Shown: piece by piece, positions 23,094-35,700 of the stretch | Layout: the number at the start of each line of letters is the position of its first letter | How positions within the stretch are numbered: the stretch's first letter is position 1 | Assembly: GCA_030533445.1 (NCBI GenBank) | Contig: CM060082.1 | Span: forward strand, 36,705,317-36,769,316 | Direction of reading: 5' to 3' | Source: Cyprinodon diabolis | Lineage: Eukaryota; Chordata; Actinopteri; Cyprinodontiformes; Cyprinodontidae | Length of the DNA: 64,000 bases | The notes under the pieces: model-generated | The model's database searches: none | The model's input: only the letters and a program-made list of their open reading frames with translations | What the model was told of the DNA's origin: nothing | Made by a program: the position numbers and the translations under genes

Positions 23094-26000
23094 ATGTCTT
23101 TCGTGGACACTCTGCGGCAGTGGGATGAGGCTGTGACTTGTGCTGACAAGCAGGACTGGTCAGAGGCTCTCAGCATCTTCCTGTCCATTCAACAACCAAA
23201 CTCCAAAATTTGTTTTGACATCGGCTGCCTCCATCTTCTCAATCAAGACCTGGATGCTGCAGAAAAGGTACGTCTGTTAGAAATGTCGGCCATTTCTCTC
23301 CAGCACAACACATTTTTTTTCACAGTGTTGCTCACATGAGGCAGTAAAATCCTCCAGATTCAGCTGGTGCACCTGTGAGATGAAACAAACACATAGACTG
23401 GTGTCTGAAAGTGCAAGTCACCCCGAAAGAAGAAGTAGTTCCCCATTCTTCTGTTCTTATAGAGGAAGTTATAGTGTTTTCTGTTGTTTCTCAGGCGTTT
23501 GATTGCAGCATACGTAAGGATGAGCATTTGGCAGTTGCCTTTTTTCAAAGAGGAATAACCTTCTTCAAAAAAAAGAGGCAAGTAACTCAACTTTTCGCAA
23601 TAAAAGGCCCTCCTTCCTGCTGTTTTATTTATGCCTGAGTCTAAAAAAACGCTTGGCACAGTTTGCTTTTTTAATGCTGAGCACCAATTATAGATTTAGC
23701 TGTCAACTATCATGTCTAATGGACTTGCTCACTTTGTCTTAAGGTATGAGGAGAGCTCAGCTGATTTTCAGAGAGCTTTCAAAGCACTCAGAAACAACCA
23801 GCTGATAGATTACAAGGCACTCGGGCTCAGATACATCCTATATGCATGCGAGGTAAGCAGTTTTCTAGATGCAGCTCAACTCTTGTCAAACAGAAATTAC
23901 TGGAGCTCAGCTCATTTCCAGAAGACAGGCAACCAGTATTCAAGAACTATTTATAATTTAAATATAAAGTTTCTGAACCTAATGATCAAAATCTGTATAG
24001 TTATACACTTATTAATAGATATCCAAGTATTTGTAGAAAGAAAATAGTCTTGTTCTATAGTTTAAAACCTGGAATAAAGGCTATAAAATGGTCGATAATT
24101 AATCTTTGGATCATTAATCTTTTTAAAAGGGGCTTCAAATCCCCAACTCAGAACCTAAAGATTAGAATGAGGAGCTTCAGCCATGTTATCAAATTTTTTT
24201 GGAGCTGTCATCATCCTAAAAATGAAAAAGGGAGCTTTTGATAAATGATAGAGTTGCATGTTAAACTTGATTACGTGATGTGAGATGAACAAATATTGAT
24301 CAAAACCCTCCCTTCGTTACTGATAACCTCCTGATGACATCTTGTTGGGTAATTGTGAGCAAACTAATGCTGAATAATAGAGGAGTTTGGGACTGACGAG
24401 GCTGTGAAACACTTTGCATCATCATCTGCCTTTGAGCTGGATTCTGTTTATGTGGAAATTCAGCTTATCCAACCGGATGACTTGTTGCACTGTTTGAGAT
24501 TCTAGAGAAAGAGAAACCACCAAGATGTCGAGGCTATATCCACAAACCTACAGCCATTCTATGCAGGTAGGAAAGCTGTTGAAGAGGAGACTGATATCCC
24601 TCCATCTGAGAGAAAGAAAAGAAGTAAAAGAACTAGAGCAAAAACTCATGATGGTTCCCAGAAGTTAAACACCATCTTGTCCCCAAAGGTTCTCCTCTCT
24701 TTCCCAGAGTTATGATCGCAGCAGCTCTGCTCAGTTTCTCTTTTTGGAATACATGCACATGTTTGGCAAGACCATTAACCAGACAAGCACATGAAAAGCC
24801 ATTGATAAACCTTTGGGGAGCTTAGGTTGAAAAATCAGTCAACACATTTGGGGAACTAAAAACCAGTAATAATGTAATTAATTAGATAAAAGTATATCTC
24901 TGTATGCCAACCAAAATCTAAAAATAAATATGTTGCAATGGTTGAAAAAGGCATCCATAGACATTCTTTCCAATCTGACTGAGCTAAGGCTATTTTAACA
25001 AGCAGAATAGAATAGAAAAGAATTTGACTTAATTGTCATTACATTGTCAGAAGGTAACGAAATGTAGTTTGCATCTATCCAAAAGTGCTATACAGGATAT
25101 ACATATTTATTTACTTGTGCATAGAGTCTACGTATGCATCGGCTATGAACAGAGAGTAATAGTAAGAGGCTACAGATACAGATTATACAGGGAAGTTAGG
25201 ATATGGATTATATATATTATATATATTAGTGGGATTATAATACAGGACGGTCATAATGTACTAAGCTGGAAGAGGCAAACTGTAATTTGTAAGATTAACA
25301 ACTCTGTAACATGGTGTTGGTCTATATTATCCAATATCAATATACAAAAGAGTGCCCCTCCTGGGGACTCCCTTGTTCTGCTGGGAGACTTCAACGCTCA
25401 CGTGGGCAATGACAGTGAGACCTGGAGGGGCGTGGTTGGGAGGAATGGCCGCCCTGATCTGAACTCGAGTGGTGTTCTGTTGTTGGACTTCTGTGCTCGT
25501 CATGGATTGTCCATAACGAACACCATGTTCAGGCATAAGGGTGTCCATATGTGCACATGGCACCAGGACACCCTAGGCCGCAGTTCGATGATCGACTTTG
25601 TCATCGTTTCATCGGACTTGCGGCCGTATGTCTTGGACACTCGGGTGAAGAGAGGTGCTGAGCTTTCCACTGACCACTACCTGGTGGTGAGTTGGCTCCG
25701 GTGGTGGGGGAGGATGCCGGTCAGACCTGGCAGGCCCAAACGTGTTGTGAGGGTCTGCTGGGAACGTCTGGCGGAGTCCCCTGTTAGGCGGAGCTTTAAC
25801 TCCCATCTCCGGCAGAACTTCGAACACATCCCGGGGGAGGTGGGGGACATTGAGTCCGAGTGGACCATGTTCCGTTCCTCCATTGTCGAGGCGGCTTATC
25901 TGAGCTGCGGCCGCAAGGTTGTCGGTGCCTGTCGTGGCGGCAACCCTCGAACCCGTTGGTGGACACCTCCGGTGAGGGATGCTGTCAGGTTGAAGAAGGA

Positions 26001-29000
26001 GGCCTATCGGGCCTTTTTGGCCTGTGGGACTCCGGAATCAGCTGATGGGTACCGGCGGGCGAAGCGGCATGCGGCTCGGATGGTTGCTGAGGCAAAAACT
26101 CGGGTGTGGGAGGAGTTTGGAGAGGCCATGGAGAAAGACTTCCGTACGGCTCCGAAGCGGTTCTGGTCCACCATCCGGCGTCTCAGGGGGGGGAAGCGGT
26201 GCAGCACCAACACTGTTTATAGTGGGGATGGTGTGCTGCTGACCTCGACTCGGGACGTTGTGGGTCGGTGGGCGGAATACTTCGAAGACCTCCTCAATCC
26301 CACCAACATGTCTTCCATTGAGGAAGCTGGGCCTGGGGACTCTGGGCTGGGCTCTCCAATCTCTGTGGGCGAGGTCGCCGAGGTGGTTAAAAAGCTCCTC
26401 GGTGGCAGGGCCCCGGGGGTGGATGAGATCCGCCCCGAGTTCCTCAAGGTCCTGGATGTTGTGGGGTTGTGTTGGCTGACACGACTCTTCAACATTGCAG
26501 GGACATCGGGGGCAGTCCCCCTGGATTGGCAGACTGGGGTGGTGGTCCCCCTATTCAAAAAGGGGGACCGGAGGGTGTGCTCCAATTACAGGGGAGTCAC
26601 ACTCTTAAGCCTCCCCGGCAAGGTCTATTCGGGGGTGCTGGAGAGGAGGGTCCGTCGGATAGTCGAACCTCGGATTCAGGAAGAGCAGTGTGGTTTCCGT
26701 CCTGGCCGTGGAACGCTGGACCAGCTCTACACCCTCAGCAGGGTCCTGGAGGGTGCATGGGAGTTCGCCCAACCAGTCTACATGTGCTTTGTGGACTTGG
26801 AGAAGGCGTTTGACCGTGTCCCTCGGGGGGCCCTGTGGGGGGTTCTCCGGGAGTACGGGGTGCCGGGCCCTTTGATACGGGCTGTCAGGTCCCTGTATGA
26901 CCGGTGTCAGAGTCTGGTCCGCATTGCCGGCAGTAAGTCGGGCTCGTTTCCGGTGAGAGTTGGACTCCGCCAGGGCTGCCCTTTGTCACCGATTCTGTTC
27001 ATTACCTTCATGGACAGAATTTCTAGGCGCAGCCAAGGTGTTGAGGGGATCCGTTTTGGTGGCCTTAGGATTGCGTCTCTGCTTTTTGCAGATGATGTGG
27101 TCCTATTGGCTTCATCAGGTCGTGATCTGCAGCTCTCGCTGGATCGGTTCGCAGCCGAGTGTGAAGCGGCCGGGATGGGGATCAGTGCCTCCAAATCCGA
27201 GGCCATGGTCTTGAGCCGGAAAAGGGTAGAGTGCCTTCTCCGGGTCAGGGGGGGTGTCCTGCCCCAAGTGGAGGAGTTTAAGTATCTTGGGATCTTGTTC
27301 ACGAATGAGGGAAGAAGGGAGCGGGAGATCGACAGGCGGATTGGTGCAGCGTCTGCCGTGAAGCGGGCGTTGTACCGGTCCGTCGTGGTGAAGAGAGAGC
27401 TGAGTCAAAAAGCGAAGCTCTCGATTTACCGGTCGATCTACGTTCCTACCCTCATCTATGGTCATGAACTCTGGGTCATGACCGAAAGAACGAGATCGCG
27501 GATACAAGCGGCCGAAATGGGTTTCCTCCGTAGGGTGGCTGGGCTCTCCCTTAGAGATAGGGTGAGAAGCTCGGTCATCCGGGAGGGACTCGGAGTAGAG
27601 CCGCTGCTCCTCCACGTCGAGAGGAGCCAGTTGAGGTGGCTTGGGCATCTGTTTAGGATGCCTCCTGGACGCCTCCCTGGTGAGGTGTTCCGGGCACGTC
27701 CCACAGGGGGGAGGCCCCGGGGAAGACCCAGGACTCGCTGGAGAGACTATGTTTCTCGGCTGGCCTGGGAACGCCTTGGGGTTCCTCCTGAAGAGCTGGA
27801 AGAAGTGGCTGGGGAGAGGGAAGTCTGGGCCTCCCTTCTTAAGCTGCTGCCCCCGCGACCCGACCCCGGATAAGCGGAGGAAGATGGATGGATGGATGGA
27901 TGAATATACAAAAGAAGTCCATTTTGTGTTGGTAATGTGACAAAAAAAAAGCTGATAAAGATGGTTTTGGAAACAAATTATCTGATATGCTTCCCCAAAA
28001 AAGAGCTTTAAACTATAAAATGTTATGGTCTTTTAAACTTGTTTTAATTTTCCCTTTTTTAAATGTAGCACTTTGTAGCACTTTGAGATTTGATGTCAAA
28101 TGTAAAGTGCGTTATAAATAAAATTCATTATTATTTTATTATTAAAAGGACAAGTGACTTAGTGGGCTGACATTAATATTTGATCTCACAGGTTCTCCAC
28201 AACATAGCTCTGGCTGAGGCTCATTTGGGTAACTGGGAAGAAGCCCAAGAAAACCTGGCGAAGGCCCTGGACTACAAAACAGAGGCCAAGCTCAGTATCA
28301 TCGACAAAGCCCTGCAGGCGACTCTGGTCAGTCCACAGTTATCACTGTTACAATCACAAACTAATTATCTTTAGTCTTTTCAAATGTAGTCTAGACCACA
28401 TATTCCTGATCCTCGTGGACTATTTTAAATTGCTCTCCTTTATTTGCAGAAACAAAAGCTTTTCAAACTAGTCGAGTTCCCATCAAAAATACTGTTTAAA
28501 CCAAACAAGCACTACGTAGCAGAGCTGGAGAAGAAGGACTACCTGGGAAAAGCAAAGGTATCATCACATGGCTGAGTTACAAACAGAAAAGTCAGCTACT
28601 TCTGCTTTTTTTATTTATGTTTGAATAACTTGTGTTAAAACAATATGGTCTCTGTTGCCATTAAATTGAAAGAAAATACTTCTATTATGTTCAAAAGTGA
28701 TATCTAAACCCTGCTGTATAATAAATCCCCAGGTTGTTGCTTCTGTTATTCCACAAGACGAGTTTTCTGGGTTCGCTCCGTTGCAGCCGCAGGTGAGACA
28801 AGGGTTCATATAAAAATTAGAAGCCAATTATGTCTAATAAATCTGGTTTGTATTCACAAAAAAATTTAAAGATTAGCTCAATATGATTGAGGAAACCAGG
28901 CAGAGGCTGGTGTGAAATTCTCACTGCTTTAAAATCTTACTGTTTCAATCCCACACATGCACAAACACCAACATGTGCCTAAAGGTTATGTTAACCCGTG

Positions 29001-32000
29001 GAAAGCAATTCACAATCTCCAGATTATAGAACATCCAACAAGCATAATAGGAAGTGATACATTCATCTTTACCACAGCTGATGCTTTAAGACAATAAATG
29101 GAAAATAATAATGCCAGCTAAATATAGCAACAGTTTGCATGTACAGTTCTGCTCTTTCCAATGAAGCAATTATCCAAGCAAGTTATTTTATCTAGTTATT
29201 GGTCTATTGAGGTTTTAGTCACTGAAAGAGAAAACAAGCTATTTCAAATTTAACATTTAAATCATGCAATCTGAAATCCAGTTTGAAAAGCATTTTCTAA
29301 TTGCACATTTTAAATGTAATTCTTAAAGAGGAATCGTGAATTGTATTTATTACTACATTATTAAATGTATTTTCAAAGTCCACTTCTGGGACCAGAAGGG
29401 TCACGGTAAAGGTAAACTGAACTGATAATGCATAAAGAAAAAGCTATTTCAAGAAGGATTTGAAAATGCAAGTTGACAAAGAAAATGGAAATGAGATCAT
29501 TTTGTTTTTTACATTTTTTTTTTAGGGATAGGATTTGAAAATGCATTATAAAAATCAAATATTTAATAATGCATTACTTAATGCATTAATATATCACCTG
29601 TAATAACTAAACTTAAAATGTGCAATTAGAAAATTGCTTTTCAAATGTCCTATTGGTCTAGATAGCAGCTGTAGCTGCTTTAGTAACTAGCCTGCTACTC
29701 TTAGCGTATTGCAATTACTTTTATTTTAAGAAAAACAAGGGAAAAATTATATTTAAAAAAAAATCTAGCTGTCTGACAGTGAACAGCCATACAGAGTGGG
29801 TTGTTGCTTCATTACTCAAGGCTTCACTGAGTCATAGTAAATTACAGTACTTCTTCTGGATTCCAAGTAATGACATTTCTAGAAATAGAAAAAATGTCAT
29901 AAAAATTTGGTGATTTTGAAATATTGACCAACCCATGAGTAAAAGAGACCATTATGGCTTCCTCTTATTTTCACATCCTGCACATTGGTCAGAGCTTTCA
30001 GAGGTGGGGTGGAATACTCTGAAAGTCTAGTCAAGTCCCGACTAACTAACCATAACATCTAACGTTTAAAATAATCTTGATAAAAAACAGACCAAAATGT
30101 AAAGTTTTGTTCAAATTCTGACATTTTAAAGACTATAATAAAACAATTAAAAGCAAATATTGTTACCAAAAAATAACAACTGGAAACACGGCAATTTTCT
30201 CTCTAAGATATATAAGCATGTATATTAGCATGACCTCCAAATGTTGCCGTAAAATCAAACAAGCCTGTGTACAAAAAAGAAAACAAATTTTGACATAAAC
30301 ATGAACTGTTTCTATTTAGAATAGAATAGAAAAATCCCTTTATTGTCCCACAATGGGGAAATTCTGGTGTTTACAGCAGCAAAAAAATTATAGAAAAAAA
30401 TGTTTACACAAATGTGGACCTTTGAAAAATTTATAAGAATAACATGATAGTGAAGAGTTACAATATAAACAATAAAATACTGTACTGCTAAGTGTTTTAA
30501 CAAAATAAAGCGGTGCGCCTGAAGAATAAATAACCAATATCCAGCTATGGACATTTTTACAGTATTGGATATTTGAAAATAGCAGCAGCATCAGAGATGT
30601 GCAAAAGCAGCAGCATGTTATTTAACTGACTAAGATAAAAAGTGTGCAAAATCAGCATGAATGTAACAACTTATTGAGATTGTTGGGAACAATGATGGTT
30701 ATAGAGTCTAAAATCTGTTGGCAGGAAGGATCTGTGATAACGCTCCCTGGTGCATTTAGGGTGCAGCAGTCTGTCACTGAAGGAGCTCTCCAGTTCTGCA
30801 GCAGCTTCATGCATGTGATGGGAGACATTATCCAACAGAAATGTTAATTTAGTTAGGATCCTTTTGTTTCCCACCTCCTGCACTGAGTTCAGAGGACATC
30901 TAATCACAGAGTAGGCCTTCCTGATCAGCTTCAGCTGCTTTCTCTCAGCTACAGATAAGCTGATGCTCCAACAGACAGCTCCATAGAAGAATTTTCTGGA
31001 GCCCTTAAAAAAAGAAAAAAGCTTGTTCTTTATTCAGTGAAGCTACTCACACTGTATGAAGTAGTCTAACATTTTACTTAAGTAAGAGTAGTGATACTTC
31101 ATAAAGAGTAAAGTAAAAAGCACAAAGCAGTGGAACTACTCCTAAAAGTATATATATTTTTTATTCAAAAAGTTACTCAACTGAGAAAATGTAATTTATT
31201 ATGAATCACCCCTGTCTACCTGTATTTTACAAATATATATTCTCATGATACTCTAAGTTCCAGTCAAATTTGATTAGTTTAATAATTATAAATTTATTTT
31301 CTCTGCTAATGCAGTTCACAACCCTTCATATAGATAAGTGTGAGTTTAATGAATGTATGAAGTATGTTCATTACCTGCTCAAAGGCATAATTAATCTGAC
31401 CATCAAGCCACACTGTGACCTAAATATTTATTATTTAATGACTGCATGATGTGACGTTAACTTAGAAATAGACAACTTTTATTTTTATACAAGTTTATAC
31501 AAAAATAAATTTTATTTTGTACAGCTTTCATAACATTTCCATTCCTTAAATTGCAAAATGGTGCAAAAAACACATTCATATGGAAGTTCAGAGCATTCAA
31601 TATATATGGTGCAATATGCAGGGTTTTGGTTTGTTGTTGTCAGGGTGATGCAGAGTCTGTGACATGATTTAGAGATTTTGTTAAGCTGATTCTGGTTCTG
31701 GTTCCAGTCTATGATCGAATTATCTGTGTTCTGACTGAAGGTTGAAGACGGTCCAGCTGCTCCTAGAGAACCAGAGACTCTGAGGTTTGTAAATTACTTT
31801 TCATTTATCTTATTTCATATTTCTTTCATACTTTTCTTTTCATACAATTTGAATTCCAACAAAATGATGGTGAAACCATTGTTTTTTTTTTTTTATTGTT
31901 TTTTTTTTGCAACTTCAGGAAAATAATTTTATTAAACTCTCTTTTTTTTTTTTTGGAGGTAACATAAAATCAACAAGTAAAAAAGTAGATTCATAAAGTA

Positions 32001-32744
32001 ACATATTTTCTGCTGCATCTTTAGTATATTTTTCTTTAAATGGGAGAGTACCTTTGATGCCATGTGGACGCTGTGTTTTCACAGAGCTTTGGAAGGGGAG
32101 GCCCACACTGTGCTGTTTGAGTTTGTTCCTGAAACCAGCAATGAGTTGGCTGTAGTGCCGGGCAACATTGTGTTTGTGTTACAGAGGGGGGCTGACAACT
32201 GGGCATATGTGGTCTTCAATGAAAGGGTAAGACCCCAGACCTTCAGTCTTTGGTTAAAGGGCCGTTTGTATTCAGATTTGGTTCTTTTGAATGCATATAA
32301 AACATCCTCTAGGTAAAAATGTGTAAAAAGCTTTAAATGTTGTGAATAAATCTAGAACATATAGATTTCTTAAAAAAAAAAAAAAAAGTTTGATCAGTGG
32401 AGTTGGGGAGGTATGCCATTTGGAGAAATACCAGTAAAACTGGATTAAAAACGAACAAGGTTGAGACAAACCAGGCTTAGTTTTCCACCACATACAGAGT
32501 AAAAATCCACTGATACTGATTGTTTTGTAAATTTGATGCTAACTCTGATTATTTCTTAATATTACTCTATCATTCCAGCCTGTGATGCCCAAAATTAAAA
32601 ATGCAACAGACTGGCATCCCCTTAAAAAGAAAACATTAAATGACCTCACTCTACATTTACTTATTGAATAAGTGTATTCTTTGAAAATAACATTTAAATA
32701 TTAAATAAGTTTTATTATTTATTGGTTTATTTTCAAATTCAGTG

Positions 32745-32789
<45 letters not shown>

Positions 32790-35700
32790 TGAGATATGGA
32801 TTACATCTAAAGACACTGTTTGCAGAATTATTAGGCAAGCTGTATTTTTGAGGATTATTAATATTATTTAGCCACAATTGTGTTCTCAATCAACCCAAAA
32901 AACTCCTTAATATCAAAGTTACGTATTTTTAGGAAGCTGATGTGTTTTTTTTTGGCTATTTTATGAGGTTGTCTGTGTGTGCAGGTAAATATTACAGTGC
33001 AGAATTATTAGGTAACCTTATAAAAAACAAACATATACCCCTCTCACCTGTTAATTTTCACCAGGTAAACCAATACAACAACTCAAAATTCAGAAACAAA
33101 CAAAGGAAAGGAAGTTGCCTAATAATTAAGCACACCTTATATAGGGTGTTTATGTCATTAGGCCACACCCCTTCTCAGTACAGAGATGCACACCACCTGA
33201 TTTACTTTATTGGTAGTTGGCTTTCAAGCCCATACAGCTTGGAGTAAGACAACATTTATGAAAAGGATGATGCGGACGAAATACTAATTTGCCTAATAAT
33301 TCTGCACACAGTGCATATTTATAATCCTCTTCGTGATGCAAATCACACAACCATCACAAATGTCAAACTAAATTGTGAACAAATTGACCAAAAAAGGAAC
33401 AATGGATAGCAGAATGAAGGGAGTAGCAATGTGTGTGCTTCAGGTGACCTCAAAGCATGGCTGCTGAGAAAAAAACACAAACTAACACCCAAAGCATCAG
33501 CTGGTGGATGTATTTGTGTCTAATCCAGAGTTACGTTCTATTAATTCATGCTAAAACTAGAAAACTTTACAAAACTACCCTTAGCAAAAAGTAGTATACT
33601 TGAAGTAAATTCTATTAAGAATACTTAAGTATTTGGGATTGCCCAAAGATTAAGAAATTCTGGGAGGCTGATATTGATTGGAACCCCCGGATCTTCGTTC
33701 TGGGAATTTCACCAAATAATTTAAGTAAAGGCGAACAATACTTATTGGTATCCTTGTTCTCGTAGCCAAAAAAAAAAAAATATATGTTGGTATAAACCTT
33801 TACCCCCTACTGTAAATCAATGGAAAGAGAAACTAGTGAACATTTATACGATGGAGAAAATAACAGCAAAATTAAACTTGTCCACTGGTTTATTTGAGAA
33901 AAGATGGAACCCTTTGAAGACATATTTCCAGTTAATATTGTAGTAAGTAAGATAAATGTAAACACACAGGTACATATTTTAAAGGCATACTTAACATATA
34001 TCTCTGATATGAGAAAAATAAAAGTCACTCGAGAAAGATTTTTCCTTTATATGATCCCCCAAGTAAAAAAAAGCAAAAAATATAAAATAAAAAAATAATA
34101 AAAAAAGAAAAAGAAAAAAAACAAAACAAAACAAAAAAAAACATGGATTTTCAGCTCGCTAACTTGTTTGGTTGTTGTTACTCAATTGTTTGTATGGTTG
34201 TATTGGAAATTGTTGTTTCTGGCTTATTGTATTAATCATTGATTTTGAATATTGATCTGATAAAATAAAGTCTATTTAAAAAAAAAAACAAAAAAAAAAC
34301 TTAATATAAGTTTAGAAAGTATACCGAACAATGTACTTTTAGTGTACTTGAAGTATTACTAAAGTAATACTTCTTCGAACTAAATTGGGAAATTTTTAAG
34401 TTTACTAAAGTATATTTAAAGTATGCTTTAGTAAATAGTATAGTTAAGTACACTTGACTATACTATTGTTAAGTATATGAAATATAGTTTAGAATAAGTA
34501 AACTCTAAGTGCACTGCCTGATTTTAAGCATGAAATTAGTGCACTTTTAGTATACTCAAACTACTTTTTGCTAAGGAGATGGTCATCTTTACAACTGTGC
34601 CAATGATGGCTGAAGATGCTGTTTTATTAGCCTAATAAATTAATAAATAGTCAATATGTCATTTGCAGAGGGGACTGGTTCCTTACAACTATCTGGAGCA
34701 TTTGGACATCTCCCTCGGTCCAAGAGAGATCAGGGTATGAATATTACATTTTAATGACTTATTTACTGTGATGTTTAAATGTATTTTGACAATTTTACAC
34801 TAATTAATTTATCTTGAATTGACCCAATTAGCTGAAAATATCATTAATGGTAGATTTGACATTTCTGTTTCATTTTCAATGGCTGTTATCAGGGTGTGTC
34901 TAGACTTCACAGCCGAGATGCTCCAAGCAGACCAGAGACGAGTCAAGGTAGATGTTCTGATTAAGCAAACCAGACTATAAAGACCTTCTTTAATATGGAT
35001 GTAAATAGTTCTTTCTCATTCTGTATATGAAGGTCCTGCTATGGAAGACAGCAGTAGCGAGAATACTCAGCAGCAGGTTCAGAAGAAACATTCAATAATC
35101 TGCCCTGTGCTAGAAAGAATACACTTGGATATTTTCATTTATTTTTACTCCTTTTATTTGCAGATCACGCAGCCAACAGAAACCTCTTATTTCGTCAAAA
35201 TCTACTTCACCTTTAACTTCGCGGTCTCTGTTCCACACGGGTCTCCTTATGAGGTTCTGGAAGAGAAAATCAGTAAGAAGCTGAATCTCCCCTCCACGGC
35301 CATCTCTTTGAGGTAAAAGCTTTATTTTAATATTTCATCTCTGTGATTTTGGGCTTCTATTTAAAAAACGGTTTTGGTTTTTTAGCTCAGATGCTCAAGG
35401 AAAAAAGATGATTGATAAAACAAAGATGAAAGAAGTATGGAGGCGTGCTCAGGATGGACGCATCTCACTGTGGTGCACGGCCAAAGAGGTACGGTGGGAG
35501 AGTTTCTAGGGTTCTCCTTCCTTAATGTTTAAATTAAAAATCAGTAAGAATCGTATCAGATGTTTCTACAGAGGGCATCATTTTCCAGAGAAGAAGCCTA
35601 AAATAAAAAAGTCAACTAAAAAAATGTCACCACAACGTTATGTTTGTGCAGGATACAAGTAGATTTTGAGTTGACAAAAAAAAAGATGAATTTGATTTAT

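Noticed and set aside
25033..25351. N-terminal 106 codons preceding the Rex3 frame
   Set aside because: The target duplication at 25339-25351 shows the element starts at 25352. The earlier part is intron sequence that happens to lack stops.
26217..27648. Several frames of 70-177 codons opposite or shifted against Rex3
   Set aside because: They are shadows of the GC-rich reverse-transcriptase frame; none carries an independent motif.
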